Origin: Bacteroidales bacterium M3
GTDB taxonomy: Bacteria; Bacteroidota; Bacteroidia; Bacteroidales; Muribaculaceae
Length of the DNA stretch: 64,000 bases
Direction: 5' to 3'
Assembly (NCBI GenBank): GCA_001689445.1
Contig: LUJN01000044.1
Location: 62,001 to 126,000 of the forward strand
Position 1 is the first letter of the stretch. Each line of letters starts with the position of its first letter. The position numbers were made by a program, and so were the translations under genes. Below the pieces are notes generated by a model. It ran no database searches, was not told the DNA's origin, and saw only the letters and a program-made list of their open reading frames with translations. This document shows, piece after piece, positions 1-8,033 of the stretch.

Positions 1-839
1 TCGGTCACGCATCCCGAGCCGCAGTCGGCGTCGGCGGTACGGGCCACCAGCATACCTTTCAGGGCATTGTCGCCGTTGTCGGCCACACCATATGATGCAT
101 TTGCAGCCTCCACCCAGTCACCGGCTATGTAGGTCGACTGTGGAATCACTTTCCACCACCATCCTGCGGCGGCCTGTTCGGGGGTGATGTCGACGGCTAT
201 GGTGAATGTCGGCTCGTCATATCCGCTTACGCCCTCGGAGTGCCCGAACTTCACGGCTTCGGCCACCGACCATCCGTTGATGGTGCCGAGCAGATAATAG
301 TTGTCCTCTATCACAAGGTCGTTGGGGAACGGCAATATGCTGAGCGACAGTGTCTCCGGGTTGATAAATTTGTCAGGCTCCCCAATCCTCACCACATTGT
401 TCCTGTCGGTCTTGCTGACAGCATATGCGGCAAGTCGTCCGTAGACAGTCTTCTCTTTGGGGCTCTTGCTTATCGATTGCAGGTAGACTCCCTCAAAGTC
501 ATCGGGATTGACAGTGATGCAGTCGCCCTGCACGCTCGTCTTTACAGTGCCGGGACTTGAAAAGGATGCATCCTTGGATATCTCAAGGTCAACCCTTATG
601 TCATATTCTGACGGAAAATCAACCAGGGACAATGTTCCCATTTCCATAGGCGCGCCGGCATCATTGAGGGCTTTCAGGTCAAACTTTTCGGCAATCTTGT
701 CTGACGGGGTGAAGACCGCCCCGTCTGCGGGAAATGCCGGCTGCTGGGGGTTGACGGCTATAGGCGGCACATCCTCGTCGTTGCAGGCCATGAACATCAT
801 GCCGATGGCCAATAGCGGAAATATTACAGATTTGTTCAT
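1..839 (-). CDS. SusF/SusE-like outer-membrane lipoprotein, 3' end outside window
   Basis: The reading frame starts at ATG 837-839 and stays open for 279 codons to the left edge, so the C-terminus is missing. The N-terminus is a short hydrophobic signal ending in a lipobox (FMAC, then NDED), and the acidic residues after Cys fit the Bacteroidetes surface-export signal. A SusE-type N-terminal region is followed by a stretch with 'YYLLGTINGW' and 'WWWKVIPQS', typical of SusE/SusF glycan-binding repeats. The gene lies 28 bp downstream of a SusE-like gene and is the fourth gene of a susCDEF operon. Its expected role is binding glycan at the cell surface. The substrate cannot be told from this fragment. 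Confidence 0.8.
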   Translation of the reverse strand, partial: MNKSVIFPLLAIGMMFMACNDEDVPPIAVNPQQPAFPADGAVFTPSDKIAEKFDLKALNDAGAPMEMGTLSLVDFPSEYDIRVDLEISKDASFSSPGTVKTSVQGDCITVNPDDFEGVYLQSISKSPKEKTVYGRLAAYAVSKTDRNNVVRIGEPDKFINPETLSLSILPFPNDLVIEDNYYLLGTINGWSVAEAVKFGHSEGVSGYDEPTFTIAVDITPEQAAAGWWWKVIPQSTYIAGDWVEAANASYGVADNGDNALKGMLVARTADADCGSGCVT

Positions 840-867
840 ATAATTTTTAAGCATATTGTTGAATTTA

Positions 868-1797
868 TTATTCGTCCTTAATCTCCGAATTGCTTACAGT
901 GAGGGTCATGTCATTCATATTGACGCGTAGGTACATCTTGCCTCCGGGCCATGAGGAGAAATCATATGAGCCTTTGCCCTTGGTAACGGAAAACTCACGG
1001 TCCTCCCAGTTGCACACCACGGGATTGTCATCGGCCTGCGGGCCATATGAGTCGGCGTCCCAGCCTGTAAGGGCCGTGTAGAAGCGGAACAGGGCGCATC
1101 CCTCGGGTATCTCAAACTCTCCGTAATATATCTTGGACTCTATCTGGTCTTCCTTCTCATACATTTTCCAGCTCTCGTAGATATTGGCGTTATCCTCCAT
1201 CGGCGCAAACCAGTCGTCAAACGGATTGCCGACTGCCGGTTGACCGATGAGATAGATATAACCGGGTTTGGCGAGCGAGAAATAGGGCATCACCTTGTTG
1301 AGCTTCACCACGTTTGAGGTAACCACGCGGTTGGCGGCGTTAAATTCCTGGTCGGGGGCATTGGGATAGCACACCCCCCTGAAGTATACGGGTATTGCCG
1401 TGAATGTCACGTTGCCCTCGTCTTTCTCCGTATAGCCCTTTAAGGCGCAGATGGCCTGTGTCAGCTTCTTCTCGCTTATTGTCATGACAGATGTCGCGGT
1501 GGAGGCTTTTATTTCCCTGACTTTGTCGGGATTGTCAAAGTTTCCGTCGAGTGACACCTCCACTCCGTATGTTATCGGGGCTATAGGCGCGCCGTAGTCG
1601 GGCTGGCTCTTGCAGGTGAGCTGGAAGGTACCCTCTTCACTCAATTCATAATATTGGTCGGCAAATACCGGCTCGTTCATTTCAAATGAAGACGATGCCG
1701 CCGGGACAAATACGGGGGTCCTGTCCGTGTCACAGCCGGCCAACCCGACCAACGACAGCAACGCTATTGATATAAGGCTCAATCGATTCATAATCAT
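868..1797 (-). CDS. SusE-like surface glycan-binding lipoprotein
   Basis: 309 residues with a lipoprotein signal (LVGLAGC followed by DTD). After it comes a SusE-type N-terminal Ig-like region ('YGVEVSLDGNF', about residues 75-90) and a C-terminal half with 'GYIYLIGQP' and 'LYLRVNMNDMTLTVSN', which resembles SusE/SusF carbohydrate-binding modules. It sits 20 bp after the susD-like gene and 28 bp before a second SusE/F-like gene, as in Sus-type loci. Two starts are possible, ATG at 1797 or two codons later at 1791; the sequence does not decide between them. The glycan bound is unknown. Confidence 0.82.
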   Translation of the reverse strand: MIMNRLSLISIALLSLVGLAGCDTDRTPVFVPAASSSFEMNEPVFADQYYELSEEGTFQLTCKSQPDYGAPIAPITYGVEVSLDGNFDNPDKVREIKASTATSVMTISEKKLTQAICALKGYTEKDEGNVTFTAIPVYFRGVCYPNAPDQEFNAANRVVTSNVVKLNKVMPYFSLAKPGYIYLIGQPAVGNPFDDWFAPMEDNANIYESWKMYEKEDQIESKIYYGEFEIPEGCALFRFYTALTGWDADSYGPQADDNPVVCNWEDREFSVTKGKGSYDFSSWPGGKMYLRVNMNDMTLTVSNSEIKDE

Positions 1798-1817
1798 AAT
1801 CTTGTTAAAAAGTACTG

Positions 1818-3482
1818 TTAATAACCGGGGTTTTGAACAAATGTGGGCTGGGCGGCGATAATGTTTGTCGGTATCGGCATCACGTTCATGTACGAGCCGA
1901 AGTTTTGGCCGTCACGCACATTGCCTTTCCACATCCAGTTGTAGTTTTCCGAGAATTTGCCAAACCGTATCAGGTCGCTGCGGCGTGTCAGCTCCCAGTA
2001 CAGTTCGCGGCAACGCTCACTGAGTATGTTGTCGGAGGTCATCTCCATGGCGGTCCATGGTGTCACGCCGGCACGGCGACGCACATAGTTGACATAGGTC
2101 AGGGCCTTGGATGTGTCACCCGCGCCTGCCATTATGTTACACTCGGCATACATCAGGTAGACGTCGGCAAGGCGTATGAGGGGCTGGTCGGTGTCGACCC
2201 ATGTCTCGGCTCGCGGAGGCGTGCCTGCCGGGGCGTAAGTGCCGCCATTGGCCTCTGACCATTTGCCGTCCACGCCCTTGAGCAGGTTGGTGAACTTAAT
2301 CACTGCATAACCCTTGTCGAAATCGCCCATCTTGTCATTGGAGATTGAAAATCCGGCATTTTCCTTGCCCCACATGGACCAACGTATATCCTCGGGGGCG
2401 AATTTCTCGGAAAATTGCTTCGAGGCATGCATACACTTCCACGGGTTATTGATGCCGTAGTCGGCCGATGACATCTGGAAGCCGTTCGTTTCGTTGGCTG
2501 TCGCTGCGGCGATGAGGAACTGCGTGCCGCCATAGGCCTGCGTATATTGCGAGTCATAGGGGATGCCCCACAATATCTCATTTTCCGCCTTGTTGGCACC
2601 GCCCGGCATATACTCGTCATTGTCCGCGCAGAAGAGATACATGTAGTTGACGGCCAATCCCGAGCCGTCAAACCCTCCGCCGAGATGCCGCTCTATAATC
2701 CTCTCACACAGGGACGAGCACTGCTTGTAGCCGTTGACTGCACCGTCGGTGTATACGCCGGCATTAAGTGACAGGCGCGCGTGTAACGCCATGACGCCGT
2801 CAATGCCGATGCGGCCGTATTGCACTTGGTTTGCGGGAAATTCCTCCTCAAAGAGGGTCTCGATGTCGGTCAGCTCGCCGTCAAGCCATTCGTAGAGGAA
2901 TCTCCTGTCTTTTTGCTCGGGACTGGCAAACATCGGGTCGGTGTCGAGCGTGTATGAGCCGCGACCGAATATGTCGATGACCCAGTAATAGCTCATGGCG
3001 CGCAGCGCGCGGGCTTCAAGCACCATGAGGCGCACAGCGGGGTCGCTGTTGTCGCGTGCCATGCGTATGAAGTCGTTGCACACGGCTATGTGGCTGTACA
3101 ATCTCGAGTATGTGCCGAATATATTGGCATTGTCCTTGCCCCACGTGTTGGTCACCAGGTCAATGATGCCTACGTCGGGATGGATCCATATCGCCTCGTC
3201 GGTCGGAAACTCGTTCATCATGAACAGGGCACGTGTGTATTGCGATGTGCCTCCGTCGAGACCCGATATGTCGCAGTTGCCGTTAGGCCCTCCCTGGCCT
3301 GAATAGGCCATGCCTCCGTAGCACTTGTTCAGGACGCCTTGGTAATCCTGGACCGTGAGGCTGCCGCCGTTGATATAGTGCGGATCGTTGGGGGCGAGGT
3401 CGAGATCGCCGACGCATGATGCCGACAAGACCGCAGCCATCCCGCATATCCCTATCGAAATTTTGCTAAGTATTGATTTCAT
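1818..3482 (-). CDS. RagB/SusD family nutrient-binding outer-membrane lipoprotein
   Basis: 554 residues, the normal length for SusD. The signal peptide ends in a lipobox (LSASC, then VGDLD). The N-terminal SusD-like part contains the helical TPR-type 'EARALRAMSYYWVIDIFGRGSY' region (split here by its key residues: RALRA, YYW, DIFG), and the C-terminal RagB/SusD part ends with 'YLMYAECNIMAG...YVNYVRRRAG' and 'RCRELYWELTRRSDLIRFG', which are hallmark motifs. SusD forms the lid over the SusC transporter and delivers oligosaccharide. The gene is 41 bp downstream of susC, clearly in one operon with it and with the two SusE/F-like genes. Confidence 0.93.
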   Translation of the reverse strand: MKSILSKISIGICGMAAVLSASCVGDLDLAPNDPHYINGGSLTVQDYQGVLNKCYGGMAYSGQGGPNGNCDISGLDGGTSQYTRALFMMNEFPTDEAIWIHPDVGIIDLVTNTWGKDNANIFGTYSRLYSHIAVCNDFIRMARDNSDPAVRLMVLEARALRAMSYYWVIDIFGRGSYTLDTDPMFASPEQKDRRFLYEWLDGELTDIETLFEEEFPANQVQYGRIGIDGVMALHARLSLNAGVYTDGAVNGYKQCSSLCERIIERHLGGGFDGSGLAVNYMYLFCADNDEYMPGGANKAENEILWGIPYDSQYTQAYGGTQFLIAAATANETNGFQMSSADYGINNPWKCMHASKQFSEKFAPEDIRWSMWGKENAGFSISNDKMGDFDKGYAVIKFTNLLKGVDGKWSEANGGTYAPAGTPPRAETWVDTDQPLIRLADVYLMYAECNIMAGAGDTSKALTYVNYVRRRAGVTPWTAMEMTSDNILSERCRELYWELTRRSDLIRFGKFSENYNWMWKGNVRDGQNFGSYMNVMPIPTNIIAAQPTFVQNPGY

Positions 3483-3523
3483 TATGTCTTTATATTTTGC
3501 AATATTGAATTAGATATTCTATG

Positions 3524-6500
3524 TCAGAATGTGGCCACGACGCCGATTGAATAGGTCGTGGAGCGCGGGTATATGTTGTTGTCGATGCCTCCGGCGACCT
3601 CCGGGTCTATGCCGCTGTAGCCGGTAATCACAAACGGGTTCTGCACCGCCCCGAACACCCGCAGATTGAGCCTGTCGTTCAGCAGCTTGTCCCACGTGTA
3701 TCCGAGGGTGATGTTGTCGCAGCGCAGGAACGAGGCGTTCTCAAGAAAATAGTCACTCATGTAGTAGTCGTTGATGGCCGACTGGTTGGCAAAATAGTAG
3801 TCGGTCTTGATAAGGTTGCTGAGACCGTAACGTGCTATCCCGTCGAGGGCGCTGTTGTTTGAGAGGACGTTGTTGTAGACATAGTTGCCTATCGACGCGC
3901 GTAATGATATGCCCAGGTCCCAGTTTTTGTAGCGGAATTGGTTGTTCATTGTCATTGTGACGTCGGGAGCGGGCGAGTGGTTGATTACCTTATCATCGGA
4001 GTTGATGACCCCGTTGTTGTCGCGGTCGACAAACAGCCCCTCGATGGGCTTGCCGTCGGCTCCGTACATCTGCTGCAGCAGATAGAATGAGTTGGCGGGG
4101 TGTCCCACGGCATGTGCCTGCACCGTGTTGCCTGTGCCGCCTTCGATTCCGCCGACTGTTATCACGGTCGAGGCGTCATTGAGCTTTGTAATCTCATTGT
4201 GGTTGTAGCCCACGTTGTAGGATACGGTCCAGTTGAAGTCGCGTGTGATGACGGGACGTGCCGTGATGTTGAACTCGACACCGTAGTTTTCAAGGTCGCC
4301 GATATTGCAGTTGAGCATGTTGACCGTGGATGAGCCAGCCGGTATGGCCACATATGACAGCAGGTCGCGGGTCTTCCGCAGATACCAGTCAAACGATGCC
4401 GTGATGCGGTTGTTGAGGAATGCCAGGTCAAGGCCGGCATTCCATGTGGTGGTCGTCTCCCATTTCAGGTCGGGATTGTAACCCTGGAGGAAATATCCCG
4501 GCATATAGGTGACCTTTCCGTCCGCATCCACGACGGGATAGAATGAGCCGGGGCCGGCAATCTCGTACAGAGGGAGATAGTTGCATGTCGAGCCGACCTC
4601 CTGCTGACCCGTCATACCCCATCCGAGGCGCAGCTTGAGGTCGTTCATCCAGCCGCGTGCCGGTGCCATGAACTCCTCGTCGATTATGCGCCATCCGAGG
4701 GCCACGGCGGGGAACAGGCCCCAGCGGTTGTCTTTGGAGAATCGGGATGTGGCGTCGCCACGCATTGTGAATGTCAGGAGATAGCGGTCCATAAGGGTGT
4801 AGTTGATGCGCCCGTAGAACGACAGCAGCTGGAGATGGTTGCTGTAGTGGTAGTTGCCCAGGGCGTCGACCGGATCGTCGGCGTAGTTCTTCCCGACAAG
4901 TGACTCGGTGGAGGGGTTGAGGTCCATCGTATAGCTGTCGCCTGCATTGAATGACAGGGCGTTCCCGTCGCCGGTGAAATGGGGCGAGTAGAATCCGGGC
5001 GATGTCGGGCGTCCGCCGTTGCCGCTGTCCTTGTTTTGCCCGTAGTTGTTCCCGTGCATGGAGAAACGCTGCCATGAGTAACCGCCTATCACGTCAAAGT
5101 GTGACTTTATCGACTCGACATTCTTGCGGTAATTGAGGTAGAATTCAAGCAGGGTGTTGCTCTTGAACTGGTAATAGCGGTCGGTGAATCCTGCGCCGTC
5201 CTTGTTGTGTTCCCAATAGGCCAGCGGTGAATTGGCGACCACCGAGTTGTATTCGTCGGTCTTGCTCACGTCGTAGCCGAGGTTGAGGTTGGCATGGAGA
5301 TCGGGGAGGAAGTGGAAGGCGTAGTCAAACTGTATATTGCCGTTTGACCGCCACACCTTGGCGTAGTTGTCCCGGTCGTTAGCCATTGCTATCGGGTTTT
5401 TGCTCTGGTTTTGCTCGACGCTCACGTTGTTGTCCTTGTCGATGTTATACCACGTGAAGTAGCCGTTGTAGAGATACTTCTGTCCGCTGTTGCCTCCCGA
5501 GAGCGGGATGTTGGAGTAGACGGGCTTTGTGGGGTCGAACGCGAGAGCCGAATTGATAGCCCCGGTGTCGGTGAAATGGTTTTTAAGGTAAAATCCGCGC
5601 ACATTGGCGTTGATGCTGAGCAGACCGTCGAAAAATTTCGGGGAGAGATTTATGCCGGCTGTCACGCGGTCCATCTTGGTGCCTTTCATGATACCGTTGG
5701 AGTTGGTGTATGAGACGTCGACACGGTAAGGAAGTATGCCGGCGCTGCCTGCCACGCTTAGATTGTAGTCGCTTGACACTGTGGTGCGGAAAAGCTCGCT
5801 CTGCCAGTCGGTGTCGTATATGTGGCCGTTGAGTCCGAGGCGTGCCGCCTCCTTGCTATCCTCTCCGAAGTGGTTTTTGACAAGTGCCACAAACTCGTTG
5901 CCGTCGAGCACGTCCCATTTCTTTGAGGCGGCATTTATGTACATGTTGGCCGAGAAGTTTACGTGCGGGCGTCCCGAGATGCCCTTCTTGGTGGTGATGA
6001 TAATGACGCCGTTTGACGCGCGCGAGCCATATATGGCGGTTGCCGATGCATCCTTGAGTATGGTCATTGATTCCACGTTGTTTGGCGACACCATGGCCAA
6101 GGGATTTCCCATGCCCTGCACTCCGCTGTTGTCCAGCGGCACCCCGTCGATGACGATAAGGGGGTCATTGCTGGCATTGAGCGAGGAGCCGCCGCGTATG
6201 CGTATCTGCGCGCTCCCCTCCGGGCCGCCTGATGTCGTCACGACCACGCCGGGTGTCTGCCCCACGAGCATGTCCTGGACCGATGTGGCGAGTCCGGCAT
6301 CGATGTCGTCGGGCTTTATGACGGCTACCGAGCCGGTGGCATCTGATTTCTTTACGACACCGTAGCCGATTGCCACAACCTCGTCAAGCACGACGCTGTT
6401 TTCTTTGAGCACGATGTCAATCACCGTGCGGTTGTCGACAGGGACAGTCTGGGAGTTGAAGCCCACGTAGGAGAACGTAAGGGTGCCGTTGGCCGGAGTC

Positions 6501-6709
6501 TCGATGCGGTATTTGCCGTCAATGTCCGTTGCTACTCCTGTGTTGGTGCCCTGCGCAAGGACGGTGGCGCCAATCAACGGTTCGCCCGACGGATCGGTAA
6601 CAACTCCGCTTACTGAGATGGTCTGCGCTTCGGCCCCGGCCGTTGCAAACAGCAGCCCAACCAATAACGATAGGAATTTTTTACAGATTCCTGTTTTCAA
6701 TTGCTTCAT
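3524..6709 (-). CDS. SusC/RagA family TonB-linked outer-membrane transporter
   Basis: 1061 residues from the ATG at 6709. An upstream in-frame start at 6793 adds 28 residues with no signal character and lies upstream of the likely promoter, so it was rejected. The signal peptide ends at GAEAQ. A carboxypeptidase-regulatory-like domain (about 30-110, 'GEPLIGATVLAQGTNTG') leads to the 'VVAIGYG' linker, the plug domain (LVGQTPGVVV, IRIRGGSS, DPLIVIDGVP) and a long beta-barrel ending in 'SIGVVATF'. It imports glycans across the outer membrane with energy from TonB. It is first in the susCDEF-like operon, and it has no STN domain at the N-terminus, so no direct anti-sigma link is suggested. Confidence 0.94.
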   Translation of the reverse strand: MKQLKTGICKKFLSLLVGLLFATAGAEAQTISVSGVVTDPSGEPLIGATVLAQGTNTGVATDIDGKYRIETPANGTLTFSYVGFNSQTVPVDNRTVIDIVLKENSVVLDEVVAIGYGVVKKSDATGSVAVIKPDDIDAGLATSVQDMLVGQTPGVVVTTSGGPEGSAQIRIRGGSSLNASNDPLIVIDGVPLDNSGVQGMGNPLAMVSPNNVESMTILKDASATAIYGSRASNGVIIITTKKGISGRPHVNFSANMYINAASKKWDVLDGNEFVALVKNHFGEDSKEAARLGLNGHIYDTDWQSELFRTTVSSDYNLSVAGSAGILPYRVDVSYTNSNGIMKGTKMDRVTAGINLSPKFFDGLLSINANVRGFYLKNHFTDTGAINSALAFDPTKPVYSNIPLSGGNSGQKYLYNGYFTWYNIDKDNNVSVEQNQSKNPIAMANDRDNYAKVWRSNGNIQFDYAFHFLPDLHANLNLGYDVSKTDEYNSVVANSPLAYWEHNKDGAGFTDRYYQFKSNTLLEFYLNYRKNVESIKSHFDVIGGYSWQRFSMHGNNYGQNKDSGNGGRPTSPGFYSPHFTGDGNALSFNAGDSYTMDLNPSTESLVGKNYADDPVDALGNYHYSNHLQLLSFYGRINYTLMDRYLLTFTMRGDATSRFSKDNRWGLFPAVALGWRIIDEEFMAPARGWMNDLKLRLGWGMTGQQEVGSTCNYLPLYEIAGPGSFYPVVDADGKVTYMPGYFLQGYNPDLKWETTTTWNAGLDLAFLNNRITASFDWYLRKTRDLLSYVAIPAGSSTVNMLNCNIGDLENYGVEFNITARPVITRDFNWTVSYNVGYNHNEITKLNDASTVITVGGIEGGTGNTVQAHAVGHPANSFYLLQQMYGADGKPIEGLFVDRDNNGVINSDDKVINHSPAPDVTMTMNNQFRYKNWDLGISLRASIGNYVYNNVLSNNSALDGIARYGLSNLIKTDYYFANQSAINDYYMSDYFLENASFLRCDNITLGYTWDKLLNDRLNLRVFGAVQNPFVITGYSGIDPEVAGGIDNNIYPRSTTYSIGVVATF

Positions 6710-6774
6710 TTGCAAATAAAGATTTGAGTTAATAAATAAGTGTGAAACGAAAAATAGGCTATAATCACGGTATT

Positions 6775-6783
6775 GCAAAGTTA
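6775..6783 (-). promoter_or_regulatory. Bacteroidetes -7 box for the susCDEF-like operon
   Basis: On the minus strand the site reads TAACTTTGC, an exact TAnnTTTGC match, 66 bp upstream of the chosen susC ATG. No clear TTTG is seen at -33, so the call rests on the -7 box and the position. Confidence 0.5.
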
Positions 6784-6934
6784 TCCAAAACACTCCCTCG
6801 TATGGGACGACTGAAAGTCGAGTGAGAGGAGTAAATGGTACATATGTCTGTATATTAGTGCTTTATATGCCTGCTGTGGGTGGAGAGAAATGAAATACAC
6901 GTTAAACCGTCAGGATGTGTGGTGGCGTGTAGGC

Positions 6935-6974
6935 AAGCAAAGTCCCATGGCCTCACGGTCACGGGACTTTGCTT
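6935..6974. repeat. Inverted repeat (12-bp arms) in the susC upstream region
   Basis: AAGCAAAGTCCC (6935-6946) and its exact reverse complement (6963-6974) enclose a 16-base loop. No U-tract follows on either strand, so a terminator is not proven. It could be a regulatory hairpin or a small repeat. A 68-codon minus-strand reading frame over it looks spurious. Confidence 0.5.
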
Positions 6975-7148
6975 ACAGCTGTCGATAAAGATTCCTGCAT
7001 AAAGGTTTTTGCATGGCAAAAATACCGTATTATCATACCTGTGGCATATGCTGTTAGTCAACGATGAATTTATTAAAGTGCAATCCGTTACCCTATAGCG
7101 TGTTATGATTGGAAAAATGAAATAGCGATGAATCTATGAAAAATTGTT

Positions 7149-7157
7149 ATATTTGCA
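7149..7157 (+). promoter_or_regulatory. Candidate -7 box (TATATTTGC)
   Basis: An exact TAnnTTTGC match facing right, 400 bp before the DUF6377-type fragment and just before the repeat cluster at 7204-7443. It may be the old promoter of a longer regulator gene or may drive the repeat region. No good -33 element was seen. Confidence 0.3.
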
Positions 7158-7203
7158 CCGTATTTTTGGAAAATAGGCTCACTGGCATTATATCTTGACT
7201 TTT

Positions 7204-7443
7204 TGACATCTGGAAAATCGCCAATTTTTAATGAATAGTCAAAAAAGTAAGGTCATGATGTTTGCGCTGATATAGCGTGGACTTTACTTTTATATTTTAT
7301 TTGACTATTCAGGCGTTTGGCGATGCCTTCAGATGTCAATGAAATGAGAAGTCGGTTCACGCTTTGGTCGTTTCATGACATGCGTGGACTAAGGATACGG
7401 TATGGGAACCTTGTCTTCCGCGACATCTGAGAAATCGCCAAAA
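7204..7443. repeat. Cluster of direct and inverted repeats between susC and the regulator fragment
   Basis: A motif of about 22 bp (GACATCTG, 4-6 variable bases, TCGCCA) occurs three times: plus orientation at 7204-7225, minus at 7316-7338, plus at 7421-7443. Nested inside the first pair, TGAATAGTCAAA (7232-7243) and its exact reverse complement (7300-7311) form a second inverted repeat. GCGTGGACT is directly repeated at 7275-7283 and 7382-7390. No coding frame explains this symmetry. It might be a small mobile-element remnant or a regulator-binding array. Confidence 0.65.
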
Positions 7444-7556
7444 TTGCCTCAACGTGACGAATGGTCGGCTTGGTCGAGGTCTTCTCCCTACCGTCAGTGG
7501 ATTAATTTATCGGGCATCTTGAAGGACCTTGTGCCTTGACTGTAATATCATGACCT

Positions 7557-8027
7557 ATGAGTGATGACACTGTTTTGAGAGTCTCGTCCAAAGTCTTTGG
7601 CGAGGTTATCCGCTTTGCGCGGCATTGTGTGGAGGATAAGGACAATTTCCGTAAGCGTCTGTTGAAGTTGTCGGCGCAGGGACGTCGCGAGGACCTGCAT
7701 ACCGCGCTTTCCCACTCCATGATGGAGGAGGATATGGAGGGTATGCTTATGCAGTTTGACCGCTCGTTTATCGAGCTGTTCCCCGATTTTATCAACAATT
7801 ACCAACGGCTGTTTCCTGCCGCGTGCGGCACAACCGCACACGGCAGAATCGGAGTGCTGTCGATGGAACAGCGCGTCGCCGCCTTGATACGTCTCGGGTT
7901 CATTGACCCGAGGCAGATAGCCGACATGCTCAACCTGTCAATCGGCACGGTGTATAATTATCGTTCAAGGCTGCGTTCCCGACTGCCGCACGGTGTCGAT
8001 ATCCCCTCGGTAATCGCTGCTTTGTAA
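7557..8027 (+). CDS. DUF6377-type regulator C-terminal fragment with HTH
   Basis: 156 residues. The body ('LHTALSHSMMEEDMEGMLMQFDRSFIELFP' region, key residues EDMEGML and FDRSF.ELFP.F) and the end ('ALIRLGFIDPRQIADML..S.GTVYNYRSRLR') match the C-terminal part of membrane-bound, TPR-containing DUF6377 regulators found beside Sus-like loci. Those are usually about 500 residues. Here the signal peptide, TPR repeats, membrane segment and coiled coil are absent, and an in-frame TGA lies two codons upstream of the ATG. It faces away from the susC operon and converges on the patatin gene 6 bp away. It could be a degraded PUL regulator or a free-standing HTH protein. Confidence 0.7.
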   Translation: MSDDTVLRVSSKVFGEVIRFARHCVEDKDNFRKRLLKLSAQGRREDLHTALSHSMMEEDMEGMLMQFDRSFIELFPDFINNYQRLFPAACGTTAHGRIGVLSMEQRVAALIRLGFIDPRQIADMLNLSIGTVYNYRSRLRSRLPHGVDIPSVIAAL

Positions 8028-8033
8028 AAATTG

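Noticed and set aside
6855..7061. 68-residue minus-strand reading frame in the susC upstream region
   Set aside because: It spans a 12-bp inverted repeat, has an atypical composition and no signal or domain, so it is probably chance.
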